14,268 nt of DNA from Mangrovibacterium sp047972415 (lineage in GTDB: Bacteria; Bacteroidota; Bacteroidia; Bacteroidales; Prolixibacteraceae), in NCBI GenBank assembly GCA_047972415.1, contig JBKEAN010000133.1, forward strand, positions 1 through 14,268. Reading direction: 5' to 3'. The notes beneath the pieces are model-generated. The model ran no database searches and was not told the origin of the DNA. It was given only the letters and a program-made list of their open reading frames with translations. The stretch's first letter is position 1. Every line of letters begins with the position of its first letter. This document shows positions 6,498 through 13,410 of the stretch, in pieces. The position numbers were made by a program, and so were the translations under genes.

Positions 6498-7178
6498 ATG
6501 GCCATGGAGATGAAACCGGAATTAAAAATAGACAACAGTTTCTACAAAGTTATAGAAGTAAGGAAGTTGACGGAGGAAGCCTTTTCGTTGCGCCTGCCCA
6601 AAAGTCGGTTTAAATACCATGCCGGGCAACATTTATCGCTCGGAATACAAGGCGACTACCAAAGTCGGGAATACTCAATTTACAGTGGAGAAAATGATGA
6701 GAACCTGGAGGTGTTAGTCAAGGAAGTAGAGGATGGATACTTCAGCCCCAAGCTGAGTAAACTGAAACCGGGTGATCTGGTAGAGGTGAACGGGCCTTTT
6801 GGCAAATTTAAAATTGATGAGAAAAAGCTGGCCGACCATAAATTTGTGTTTATTGCCAGTGGAACCGGCATTGCCCCTTTCCGAAGCATGGTGCGTACCT
6901 ATCCGACCATCAACTACACCCTGATTCACGGGGTGCGGTACGGAAAAGAAGCTTATGACAGAGAGGAATATGCCCCCCAACGCTATATTTTATGCACTTC
7001 GGGCGATAAAAGCGGGCAGGTACATGGTCGCCTAACCACGTACCTGAAGAAAACAAGCTTTGATGCCACAACGCAATTCTATCTTTGCGGAAACAGCAAC
7101 ATGATTTTCGATGCCCTTGAGCTATTAAAAGAAAAAGGCTTTGACCGCGAACAAATTCACTGCGAGGTTTATTTTTAG
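6498..7178 (+). CDS. Ferredoxin--NADP reductase-type FAD oxidoreductase
   Basis: This 226-residue member of the ferredoxin-NADP(+) reductase superfamily would move electrons between NAD(P)H and a ferredoxin or flavodoxin through FAD. The N-terminal barrel holds YHAGQHLSLG and the FAD-binding SREYSIYS motif (about residues 56-63). The linker VNGPFGKF is followed by the NAD(P)-binding GTGIAPFRSM (about 122-131), and the C-terminal half has FYLCGNSNMI and ends EVYF, the expected C-terminal aromatic residue. Length matches compact bacterial FNRs. Several Met codons cluster at the start (GTG 6495, ATG 6498, 6504, 6510); 6498 is chosen as the first ATG. Cytosolic, no signal peptide. It is divergent from the HemG-like flavodoxin. 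The MiaB-like gene follows after 87 bp. The exact redox partner is unknown. Confidence 0.88.
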   Translation: MAMEMKPELKIDNSFYKVIEVRKLTEEAFSLRLPKSRFKYHAGQHLSLGIQGDYQSREYSIYSGENDENLEVLVKEVEDGYFSPKLSKLKPGDLVEVNGPFGKFKIDEKKLADHKFVFIASGTGIAPFRSMVRTYPTINYTLIHGVRYGKEAYDREEYAPQRYILCTSGDKSGQVHGRLTTYLKKTSFDATTQFYLCGNSNMIFDALELLKEKGFDREQIHCEVYF

Positions 7179-7190
7179 TCTAACGGTTTT

Positions 7191-7213
7191 AGTTTTAAGG
7201 TTGAAGTTTTAAG
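7191..7213 (+). repeat. Short direct repeat in the FNR-MiaB spacer
   Basis: AGTTTTAAG occurs twice, at 7191-7199 and 7205-7213, 14 bp apart, inside a purine/pyrimidine-skewed stretch (about 7185-7250). The stretch also contains a short inverted pairing of GTTGAA (7200-7205) with TTCAAC (7224-7229). It looks like the low-complexity filler common between Bacteroidota genes and is not a convincing terminator. Confidence 0.3.
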
Positions 7214-7265
7214 TGCGGAGGTTTTCAACTTTAACCCCGAAACTTGTAACGCATAACAAAAGCAC

Positions 7266-8660
7266 ATGAAATACCATTTAATTACATTGGGATGCCAGAT
7301 GAATATCTCCGACAGCGAACGCGTGGCGGCGGTATTGGAACAAATGGGCTACGAACGGACAGAAAATGAGCACGAAGCCAATTTGCTGGGCATGTTGGCC
7401 TGCTCGGTAAGGCAAAAACCAATCGACAAGGTTTATAATAAGATTTCACAGTGGAACCGGGAGAAAAATAAGCGCAACCTGATTACATTTTTGTCGGGTT
7501 GTGTACTGGCAGCCGATAAAGACAAGCTATTGAAGCAGTTTGACATTATTTTTCCGATGAGCGAACTGAACCAGTTCCCCGATATGATCAGGAGCTATGG
7601 CATTGTAAACGCTGCCTCGCTGAAGGCACCCAAGCCGGTAATGCCCAAAAACGAACACATTTTTGATTTGTGGCAAATCAAACCCAAATACGAATCAACC
7701 TACGAGGCGTTTGTCCCCATACAAAATGGCTGCGATAAGTTTTGTACCTATTGCGCGGTTCCTTATACCCGCGGCCGAGAAGTGTCGCGCCCCTCAGCCG
7801 AAATTGTGGATGAAGTCAGGCAGTTGGTGAACCAGGGATACAAATCGATTACTCTTTTGGGCCAAAACGTGAACTCGTACGGACTGGACAAGCCCGGCGA
7901 AGAAGTTGGCTTTGCCGGTTTGTTGCGCCAAATTGGTGAATACGGCCAACAGTCGGGCGAAGAATTCTGGGTGTATTTCACTTCGCCACATCCGCAGGAT
8001 ATGACCCGAGAAGTAATTGAGGTCATTGCCCAATATCCCTGCCTGGCCAAACAAATTCACCTGCCCATGCAGAGCGGCGACGAGAAAATACTGATTAAGA
8101 TGAACCGGAAACACTCGATGGAGAAGTATCGCGAAATTGTGACCGATATTCGCGAATTGTTGCCCACCGCCACCTTGTTTACCGATATTATTGTTGGCTT
8201 TACCGGAGAGGGCGAAGCCGAATACAAGCACACCGAAGATGCCTTCCGCGAGTTCAAATTCAATATGGCCTATATTGCCATGTATTCGCCGCGCCCCGGA
8301 GCCGCCAGTTACCGCTGGCAGGACGACGTGCCGCAGGATACCAAGAAACAGCGCTACCACGATTTGTCGGAAGTAATGAAACAATACACACGCGAATATA
8401 ATGACAGTATGGTTGGCCAAACCATTCGGTTACTGGTGAATGGCAGCGACCGGAAAACAGGCCTTTCAACCGGATTGACCGAAGGGAAAATACAAGTGCG
8501 ACTAAACCGCAAAGCGCCTGAGCTGATGGGACAAATTATTGATGTGAAAATTACCTCGGCCGCCGACTTTTCCATGAGCGGCGAGATAGTAGCCCCTCTT
8601 GAAACTACAGCCCATCTAAATCTCGGCGGAGGGGAAACTTTTGAAGAGCAAAGAAGATAA
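7266..8660 (+). CDS. miaB: MiaB-like tRNA methylthiotransferase (radical SAM)
   Basis: The MiaB/MtaB/RimO family adds a methylthio group through two iron-sulfur clusters and SAM; MiaB converts i6A37 to ms2i6A37 in tRNAs reading UNN codons. The 464-residue protein begins with the hallmark TLGCQMN. The three cysteines for the auxiliary cluster are C10, C46 and C79, and the radical-SAM motif CDKFCTYC supplies C156, C160 and C163, followed by AVPYTRGREVSRP. A C-terminal TRAM domain runs from about residue 370 to 440. The second-cysteine motif reads LLGMLACSVRQ where MiaB normally has the NTCSVRE type. The cysteine is kept but the Asn-Thr is not. The last ~20 residues (APLETTAHLNLGGGETFEEQRR) extend beyond TRAM and are encoded by repeat-derived DNA. 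MtaB follows after 3 bp. MiaB rather than RimO is favoured by CQMN. Possibly a divergent MiaB paralogue. Confidence 0.85.
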   Translation: MKYHLITLGCQMNISDSERVAAVLEQMGYERTENEHEANLLGMLACSVRQKPIDKVYNKISQWNREKNKRNLITFLSGCVLAADKDKLLKQFDIIFPMSELNQFPDMIRSYGIVNAASLKAPKPVMPKNEHIFDLWQIKPKYESTYEAFVPIQNGCDKFCTYCAVPYTRGREVSRPSAEIVDEVRQLVNQGYKSITLLGQNVNSYGLDKPGEEVGFAGLLRQIGEYGQQSGEEFWVYFTSPHPQDMTREVIEVIAQYPCLAKQIHLPMQSGDEKILIKMNRKHSMEKYREIVTDIRELLPTATLFTDIIVGFTGEGEAEYKHTEDAFREFKFNMAYIAMYSPRPGAASYRWQDDVPQDTKKQRYHDLSEVMKQYTREYNDSMVGQTIRLLVNGSDRKTGLSTGLTEGKIQVRLNRKAPELMGQIIDVKITSAADFSMSGEIVAPLETTAHLNLGGGETFEEQRR

Positions 8661-8771
8661 ATTATGAATGTAGAAATAAAAAATACTGGTCATTCTTCTC
8701 ACCCCTCCACCGGAGGGGACGGGGAAGGCTCTTTTTCATACTCCCCTCCTCCGGAGGAGATGGTGGAGCCT
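8609..8771. repeat. GC-rich repeat cluster across the miaB-mtaB junction
   Basis: Two 31-bp units, 8700-8730 and 8741-8771, share the pattern C-W-CCCCTCC-W-CCGGAGG with about 24 of 31 bases alike and a 41-bp period. Each has its own hairpin: CCCCTCC (8702-8708) pairs with GGAGGGG (8712-8718), and a perfect 14-bp palindrome CTCCTCCGGAGGAG spans 8746-8759. A weaker, inverted third element with GGCGGAGGGG lies at 8609-8640, inside the miaB tail, and its GAGGGG can pair with CCCCTC at 8593-8598. The stretch is unlike its surroundings in composition and resembles dispersed GC-rich palindromic elements found between Bacteroidota genes. Here it is read as protein by both neighbours. Whether copies exist elsewhere cannot be seen. 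Confidence 0.6.
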
Positions 8772-10064
8772 TCGGTCCGTCGCATCGCCTTTAAGACCCT
8801 GGGCTGCCGCCTCAATCAATACGAAACCGATGCCCTGGTATCCGACTTCGATAAAGCGGGCTACCGCGTGGTTGACTTTAAAGAACCCGCCGATGTGGTG
8901 GTGGTGAACACCTGTACGGTCACGAACCAAAGCGACCAGAAATCGCGGAACATGATTAGTCAGGCAGCACGCAACAACCAGGGCTCGGTGGTGGTAGTTA
9001 CCGGTTGCATGGCGAACAATTACAAAGAAAAGCTCGAAGGCGAGGATAAAATTACCTACGTGGTTGAAAATAACCGCAAAGGTTCCATCCTGAACCTGGT
9101 GGATGCCCATTTCGGAGGCGAATTGTTGCACCCGAAACAGTTGCATGCCGACGTGTTCCAGTTTCATGCGGTGGATAAAAGTTTGCATACCCGCAGCGCC
9201 ATTAAAATACAGGATGGATGCGACAACTTCTGTACGTTTTGCATCATCCCCTCGGTGCGGGGTCGCGCCATAAGCCGTCCGATTCCCGAAATTATTGAAA
9301 ATGTGCGCGACACGCTGGCAAACGGGTTCAAAGAATTGGTGCTCACAGGTGTGAATATTGGCCGTTACGAGTGGGAAGGTAAGCGTTTTGAGGATGTTGT
9401 GGAAGCGATACTGCATGTTGAGGGCGATTTCCGACTGCGAATTTCGTCGTTGGAACCCGATGGCTTTACAGATGACTTTCTCCGGCTTTTTGACCACCCG
9501 AAGCTGACACCGCACCTGCACCTTTGCCTGCAAAGCGGCTCCGACCGGGTTTTGTTGCGCATGCGCCGCATGTACGACCTCGCACAGTTTGAACATACCA
9601 TCAAATTATTCAGGACAAAATATCCCGACTTCAATTTTACAACCGATATGATTGTTGGCTTTCCCGACGAAACGGAGGAAGAATTCGAAGCCAGTGTTGA
9701 TGCCGTGAAACGGCTTGGTTTTGGGCACGTGCACACCTTTAAATACTCGGTGCGCCGCGGTACCCGTGCCGAGCGCATGGAAAACCACCTATCGGAAAAG
9801 GAAAAAAATGCCCGCTCGGCCCGTTTGCGCGAAGCATCGGAAGACAGCCGCGAGACCTTCCTGCAATCGTTTATCGGTAAAACGCAAACCGTGCTTATTG
9901 AAGGGATCGACGGGCGCGGCGTTGCCAATGGTTACGGCGAGCATTACGTTCCGGTGCGCTTTAAAGCCAACGGATTGACCAAAAATACCTTTCAACGGGT
10001 GAAGTTGCTGCACGTGGAAGGCCGCGGCGAGGATGCCTATGTGCGCGGCGAACTGGTAATTTGA
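8664..10064 (+). CDS. mtaB: tRNA t6A37 methylthiotransferase MtaB
   Basis: MtaB converts t6A37 to ms2t6A37 in tRNAs reading ANN codons. The frame carries the MtaB-specific signature TLGCRLNQYETDAL (residues 45-58) and the motifs VNTCTVT and GCMA, giving auxiliary-cluster cysteines C48, C84 and C115. The radical-SAM motif CDNFCTFC (C186, C190, C193) is followed by SVRGRAISRP, then LVLTGVNIGRY and DMIVGFPDETEEEF, and a C-terminal TRAM region (about 400-466). Residues 1-32 are an extension rich in Ser, Pro and Gly, encoded by the repeat cluster. An in-frame ATG at 8760 would give 434 residues with the usual distance of about a dozen residues to TLGC, so it may be the true start. The miaB stop is 3 bp upstream, so the pair is probably one operon, ended by the hairpin after 10064. 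Function is confident; the start is not. Confidence 0.93.
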   Translation: MNVEIKNTGHSSHPSTGGDGEGSFSYSPPPEEMVEPSVRRIAFKTLGCRLNQYETDALVSDFDKAGYRVVDFKEPADVVVVNTCTVTNQSDQKSRNMISQAARNNQGSVVVVTGCMANNYKEKLEGEDKITYVVENNRKGSILNLVDAHFGGELLHPKQLHADVFQFHAVDKSLHTRSAIKIQDGCDNFCTFCIIPSVRGRAISRPIPEIIENVRDTLANGFKELVLTGVNIGRYEWEGKRFEDVVEAILHVEGDFRLRISSLEPDGFTDDFLRLFDHPKLTPHLHLCLQSGSDRVLLRMRRMYDLAQFEHTIKLFRTKYPDFNFTTDMIVGFPDETEEEFEASVDAVKRLGFGHVHTFKYSVRRGTRAERMENHLSEKEKNARSARLREASEDSRETFLQSFIGKTQTVLIEGIDGRGVANGYGEHYVPVRFKANGLTKNTFQRVKLLHVEGRGEDAYVRGELVI

Positions 10065-10108
10065 ATGTAAATTGCGGATACCGACAGTAAATCCAAACCC
10101 TCTCGATG

Positions 10109-10136
10109 GCCAATTATAACATCCTAATTGGCTTTT
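10109..10136 (+). terminator. Rho-independent terminator after mtaB
   Basis: GCCAATTA (10109-10116) pairs perfectly with TAATTGGC (10125-10132) around an 8-nt loop and is followed directly by TTTTAAAT. It lies 45 bp past the mtaB stop. The stem is AT-rich, so strength is moderate. Its symmetry could also help stop the convergent GH43 transcript, although no T tract follows on that strand. Confidence 0.65.
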
Positions 10137-10170
10137 AAATCGCGTACAGCTTTAGTCGGGATATTCTACC

Positions 10171-11175
10171 TTAATAAAAGGCAAACTGCGGTTTTCCATC
10201 GACATCAAATTTCACCTCCATTACCCGGGCATGGCGGTTGGGGTCGTACAGCGGGTCGGCAATAATTTCGTCCAAGGCGCGGGTATCACTTACTGGAACA
10301 ATAGTGGGGTCGCCAACTGCCTGCTCGTAATCGCGGGCATGATAAACGCACAAGGGGGTAACGCCGTCATCGGCAACGGTAAAACAGTTGTGCCCGGGAC
10401 CAAAGATTTCCTTGTCGTAATCGGTTGCTAATACCGGGTAGCGCGATTTCTGCCACGAGTTACGGTCCAGCAAATCCGACTGCTCGTCGGCTTCCATCAA
10501 TCCCATGCAGTAGCAAGCGCCGGTAGCACTGGCCGAGAACGTGATGTAAACTTTACCGCCTTTCTTAATCACTGCCGGGCCCTCGTTCACCCAAAACCCA
10601 ATGCGTTCCCAATCGTAATCGGGAGTAGTAAGCATAAACTGAACAGTTTTCAACTTAATGGGCGATTCCATTTCGGCCAGGTACAAATTGGATGCGGCAA
10701 ACTGTCCACCGGTTTTTTCGGCCCAGCAGAAATAGCGTTTGCCCTGATTTTCGAAGATGGTAGCATCGAGCGAAAAGTCGGTGAACGATTTGTTATCGCC
10801 ATCGGCAGCCTGCATCTGCCCCAACTCGATCCACTGGTCTTTCAGCGGATCTTGCCCGGTACATTCAAGTACATAAGGGCGCAATTTCCAAATATCTCCT
10901 TCCTCGCTACCCGCAAAATAAACATACCATTTGCCATCGAGATAATGAATTTCGGGCGCCCAAATATGGCGGCTCATGAGGCCAGTCGCATGTTTGTGCC
11001 ACACATCAACCGTTTCGGCATCCTTTAAACCGGCAAGGGTTTTCGACCTTCGCAACTCAATGCGATCGTAAGTTGGCACCGAACCGGTGAAATAGTAATA
11101 ACCATCGGTGTGCCTGTACACAAAGGGGTCGGCGCGCTGTTCTACCAACGGTGCATTGTTACGGGAGATAGTCAT
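10171..11175 (-). CDS. Glycoside hydrolase family 43 protein, cytosolic
   Basis: GH43 enzymes are inverting five-bladed beta-propeller hydrolases, mainly arabinofuranosidases and xylosidases. The 334-residue protein has the family's catalytic triad in place: the base D16 in RADPFVYR, the pKa-modulating D137 in SLDATIFE, and the acid E198 in VNEGPAVIKK. The conserved histidine is H262 in GPGHNC. IWAPEIHYLDGKWYVYF (about residues 71-87) is a further hallmark strand. There is no signal peptide or lipobox, so it acts in the cytoplasm on imported oligosaccharides, in keeping with the GPH symporter gene 5 bp upstream in the same operon. The sequence resembles the COG3940-type GH43 group. Substrate, xylose- or arabinose-based, is inferred from family and partner and not shown by the sequence. 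Start codon is clear and the length is normal. Confidence 0.9.
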   Translation of the reverse strand: MTISRNNAPLVEQRADPFVYRHTDGYYYFTGSVPTYDRIELRRSKTLAGLKDAETVDVWHKHATGLMSRHIWAPEIHYLDGKWYVYFAGSEEGDIWKLRPYVLECTGQDPLKDQWIELGQMQAADGDNKSFTDFSLDATIFENQGKRYFCWAEKTGGQFAASNLYLAEMESPIKLKTVQFMLTTPDYDWERIGFWVNEGPAVIKKGGKVYITFSASATGACYCMGLMEADEQSDLLDRNSWQKSRYPVLATDYDKEIFGPGHNCFTVADDGVTPLCVYHARDYEQAVGDPTIVPVSDTRALDEIIADPLYDPNRHARVMEVKFDVDGKPQFAFY

Positions 11176-11180
11176 TTTTA

Positions 11181-12515
11181 TTAGATGTGTAATTTGGTTT
11201 TTATGGTTTCGTAGTAGCTATCGGTAATTTTGTAACGGAACATCATGCTGCCCATAATCACGTGGAAAAGGCCTGGAATAACTGTCAGCATCAATGCCAG
11301 TCCGGTTAGTGCCAGTTCGGTTTGAACGCCATCGGGAATATAGCCGAAAAAATCGAGCAAATAGCCAACTGCTGCCCCGGCAACGCCCATTCCGGCTTTT
11401 TGCGCAAACGAAATTCCGCCAAAAGCGAGACCCGAAACACGTTGCCCCGATTCGGCCTGCCCGTAATCAACCGCTTCGGCAATGGCCGACCAAAACACCG
11501 GCGCATGCAAATCAACCACAAACGAAAGAATGAAATACAACGGATAAGCCAGCATTAGGTTTCCGGGTTTCACTACCAGCAACATTATCAAACTAATAAG
11601 ACCCACAAGCAACTGAGTCCATTTAAATAGCTTCACCTTACAATAACGTTTGGTAATGAAGGTTGAAACAGGCATGGCCAAAATGGCTGCCACCACCCCG
11701 GTGGCCATAAACGACGACTGCACACCGGCATCGCCACCCAGGTAATATTTGGCATAAAAAATGGCCACCGAGTTGCGGATCACATAACCCACCGTTCCGA
11801 AGAAACACACGCCAAACAGCAAGGTCCACTGCCCATTCCGAACCAACAACTTAAATTGCTGGAGCAGAGGGGTTTTGTCAACCACATGCTCAACCCGTTC
11901 GCGGGTAGTTAAAAAGCAGAACAGAAAAAGCAAAGTTCCCAAGGCTGCCATTGCCCCCATAGCAAGCTGGTAGCCGCGAGCCATATCGTTTTTGCCCAGT
12001 GCTGCTGCCATAATGGGTACCACAATTGATACCAGGAAAGCAGCAATTTTGGCAAAAAACAAACGATAACCGTTGGCTGAAAGTCGTTCCTTCGGGTCGC
12101 TGGTGAGCACTCCGATAAGCGAAATGTATGGAATGGTTACAGCGGTAAACATAAGTGTCACAAAAATATAGGTAATGTAAGCATAAATCAGTTTACCTGC
12201 ATAATCGAAGTCGGGTGTGGTAAACGTGAGGAAAACCGAGATGCCAAAGGGTACTGCAAGAAACAGAAAATAATGCCGGTAACGGCCCCAACGGGTTTTC
12301 ACCCGGTCGGTAATCAGCCCCATCAGTGGGTCGGTTATGGCATCGATAAAGCGCACCAGTAAAAACAGCAGGGCAATATCTTTCGGTTTCAACCCAAATA
12401 TATCGGTATAAAAAAACGTAATAATCAAAAACATCGAAGAGATGACCACATTCACGGCGGCATCGCCCGAGCCGTAGCCAATTTTTTCGAGAACGCTTAG
12501 CCTTGTCGATTTCAT
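11181..12515 (-). CDS. GPH-family sugar:cation symporter (MFS)
   Basis: This 444-residue, 12-helix transporter belongs to the glycoside-pentoside-hexuronide:cation symporter family (MelB/XylP/YicJ-like), importing sugars with Na+ or H+ across the cytoplasmic membrane. The N-terminus has the family signature EKIGYGSGDAAVN (about residues 10-22), then FFYTDIFGL (34-42). The conserved helix-loop RFIDAITDPLMGLITDRVKTRWGRYR (55-80) contains the DxxxDP and cytoplasmic GRYR motifs. Many further hydrophobic helices follow, with a central charged loop near 205-225. It is the first gene of a two-gene operon with the cytosolic GH43 (gap 5 bp), consistent with import followed by intracellular hydrolysis of pentose-type oligosaccharides. 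Regulation may involve the direct repeats at 12571-12605 and the inverted repeat at 12525-12542. The substrate is not determinable from sequence alone. Confidence 0.93.
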   Translation of the reverse strand: MKSTRLSVLEKIGYGSGDAAVNVVISSMFLIITFFYTDIFGLKPKDIALLFLLVRFIDAITDPLMGLITDRVKTRWGRYRHYFLFLAVPFGISVFLTFTTPDFDYAGKLIYAYITYIFVTLMFTAVTIPYISLIGVLTSDPKERLSANGYRLFFAKIAAFLVSIVVPIMAAALGKNDMARGYQLAMGAMAALGTLLFLFCFLTTRERVEHVVDKTPLLQQFKLLVRNGQWTLLFGVCFFGTVGYVIRNSVAIFYAKYYLGGDAGVQSSFMATGVVAAILAMPVSTFITKRYCKVKLFKWTQLLVGLISLIMLLVVKPGNLMLAYPLYFILSFVVDLHAPVFWSAIAEAVDYGQAESGQRVSGLAFGGISFAQKAGMGVAGAAVGYLLDFFGYIPDGVQTELALTGLALMLTVIPGLFHVIMGSMMFRYKITDSYYETIKTKLHI

Positions 12516-12524
12516 TCGTTTTTA

Positions 12525-12542
12525 AGTTTGATTTTTCAAACT
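12525..12542. promoter_or_regulatory. Inverted repeat just upstream of the GPH gene
   Basis: AGTTTGA (12525-12531) and TCAAACT (12536-12542) form a perfect 7-bp inverted repeat with a TTTT spacer, 10 bp upstream of the ATG at 12515. On the minus strand it overlaps TAGTTTG, an imperfect -7-like box. It could be an operator or a short leader hairpin. Without a neighbouring regulator gene this remains a candidate. Confidence 0.35.
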
Positions 12543-12570
12543 ACAAAAATTGAAGATTTTGCCGGAAAAA

Positions 12571-12605
12571 AGGTGGATGATTGCTGATCTGAGGTGGAGA
12601 ATTGC
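12571..12605. promoter_or_regulatory. Two direct repeats with 21-bp period upstream of the GPH operon
   Basis: AGGTGGATGATTGC (12571-12584) and AGGTGGAGAATTGC (12592-12605) agree at 12 of 14 positions. Their starts are 21 bp apart, two helical turns, so both sites face the same side of the DNA. They end 56 bp upstream of the GPH ATG, just outside where the promoter should be, which fits a dimeric activator. The promoter itself looks weak, as expected for an activated one. Confidence 0.45.
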
Positions 12606-12627
12606 GTAAAAATAGCAGGAGAATGAT

Positions 12628-12771
12628 ATGAACAAAGATTACGATTATCGGCAAATAAAATTGTACAAGGCAAAGAAAGTCGAAACCGAAATTGAAGAAG
12701 GTTTTTTGCCGGAAGTAGCGGAAAGCCGCAAAACAAGGGAACCCGAAAGTAAAAAGATTTTCTACTTTTGA
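12628..12771 (+). CDS. Possible small charged protein before the ECF sigma gene
   Basis: A 47-codon frame starts at ATG 12628, has GGAG 7 nt upstream, and ends in TGA at 12769-12771, 5 bp before the preferred sigma start. The peptide is highly charged (MNKDYDYRQIKLYKAKKVET, then acidic/basic runs, ending KKIFYF), with no signal peptide or membrane helix. I know no family. The purine-rich DNA could keep a frame open by chance, and Bacteroidota rarely rely on Shine-Dalgarno sites, so this is a candidate only. The TACTTTTG box (12763-12770) that might serve the sigma gene lies inside its end. Confidence 0.25.
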   Translation: MNKDYDYRQIKLYKAKKVETEIEEGFLPEVAESRKTREPESKKIFYF

Positions 12772-12776
12772 CCAAC

Positions 12777-13349
12777 ATGCCAAACCGGATGCACCAAACC
12801 GACCAAAGCTTGTGGGAAAGAGTCCGTACCGGCGACGGGAATGCCCTGCGGGATTTGCACGAACGTTACTTTGTGCCTTTGTGCCTGTTTGCAAAAAAAA
12901 ACCTGAAGCAGATGCCGGTAGCTGAAGAACTGGTTTCCAATTGCTTTCTGCGCCTGTGGGATAGCCGGAAAACAATTGCCATTCATCATTCGGTCCGGGC
13001 CTACCTGTATTTTATGGTGCGCAACCAAACCATCGATTACCTCCGCGCCAACAAATCAGTTGAAATTTTTCCGGAACGAGAATTACCCGAAATCCCGTCG
13101 GAAGAAGAAATGAACGCAGACGAATTTTACGCTTCCTTGTATCAGGCCATTGCCAAACTGCCCGGTCAGCGCCGCCACATTTTAGAGATGGCCGCCTTCG
13201 AATCAATGAGTTACCGGCAAATTGCCGAACAGTTGGGCATCTCAGTGAATACGGTAAAAACACAAATGGGACGAGCTTATCATTTTCTAAAAGAAGAACT
13301 TGGGGCAAAAAAAATGGGGCTCCTGCTGGCCATTTGGTTCCGCAATTAA
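12777..13349 (+). CDS. ECF RNA polymerase sigma-70 factor
   Basis: This is an extracytoplasmic-function sigma factor of the Bacteroidota FecI-like group (190 residues from this start). Region 2 runs from about residue 25 to 92: LRDLHERYFVPLCLFAKKNL, VAEELVSNCFLRLWDSR for core binding and -10 recognition, then VRAYLYFMVRNQTIDYLRA. Region 4 (about 120-178) has the helix-turn-helix AAFESMSYRQIAEQLGISVNTVKTQMGRAYHFL. Regions 1, 3 and the sigma1.1 domain are absent, as in all ECF factors. A TTG at 12768 could be read as a start, but ATG 12777 is preferred; ATG 12789 is also possible. A TACTTTTG box (12763-12770) lies too close to either ATG for a normal leader. It is followed by its FecR-type anti-sigma gene 80 bp downstream. 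Such pairs usually control a nearby SusC/SusD uptake system. Confidence 0.93.
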   Translation: MPNRMHQTDQSLWERVRTGDGNALRDLHERYFVPLCLFAKKNLKQMPVAEELVSNCFLRLWDSRKTIAIHHSVRAYLYFMVRNQTIDYLRANKSVEIFPERELPEIPSEEEMNADEFYASLYQAIAKLPGQRRHILEMAAFESMSYRQIAEQLGISVNTVKTQMGRAYHFLKEELGAKKMGLLLAIWFRN

Positions 13350-13377
13350 CCGTTTTACCGAAAAAAAAATCAGCGGC

Positions 13378-13410
13378 TGTCACCCTGTTTCCTTGCTTTT
13401 TTCGTCTATA
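13378..13410 (+). promoter_or_regulatory. ECF-type promoter candidate between sigma and anti-sigma genes
   Basis: TGTCACCC (13378-13385), a 17-nt pyrimidine-rich spacer, then CGTCTATA (13403-13410) form the general -35/-10 layout of ECF-sigma promoters, with CGTC as the -10 core. Initiation would fall about 14 nt before the anti-sigma ATG at 13430. It suggests that the sigma factor drives its own anti-sigma gene separately from itself. Based on motif form only. Confidence 0.4.

Noticed and set aside
7794..8420. 208-codon minus-strand frame opposite the MiaB-like gene
   Set aside because: It lies wholly within a well-supported gene and encodes no recognisable motif.
8753..8762. GGAGGAG as a Shine-Dalgarno site for an mtaB start at 8760
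   Set aside because: It abuts the ATG directly with no spacing and is part of the repeat palindrome, so it does not support that start.
8693..8771. CRISPR-like repeat array
   Set aside because: There are only two clear, imperfect units separated by 10 bp and no cas genes, so this is a palindromic repeat pair and not an array.
8736..9596. Long 286-codon frame on the minus strand opposite mtaB
   Set aside because: It is antisense to a fully supported radical-SAM gene and has no recognisable domain or neat promoter; it is a shadow of mtaB codon use.
12541..12975. 144-codon minus-strand frame across the sigma gene start
   Set aside because: It overlaps the sigma gene antisense and the regulatory spacer, is Phe/Pro-rich by virtue of purine-rich opposite-strand DNA, and has no domain.
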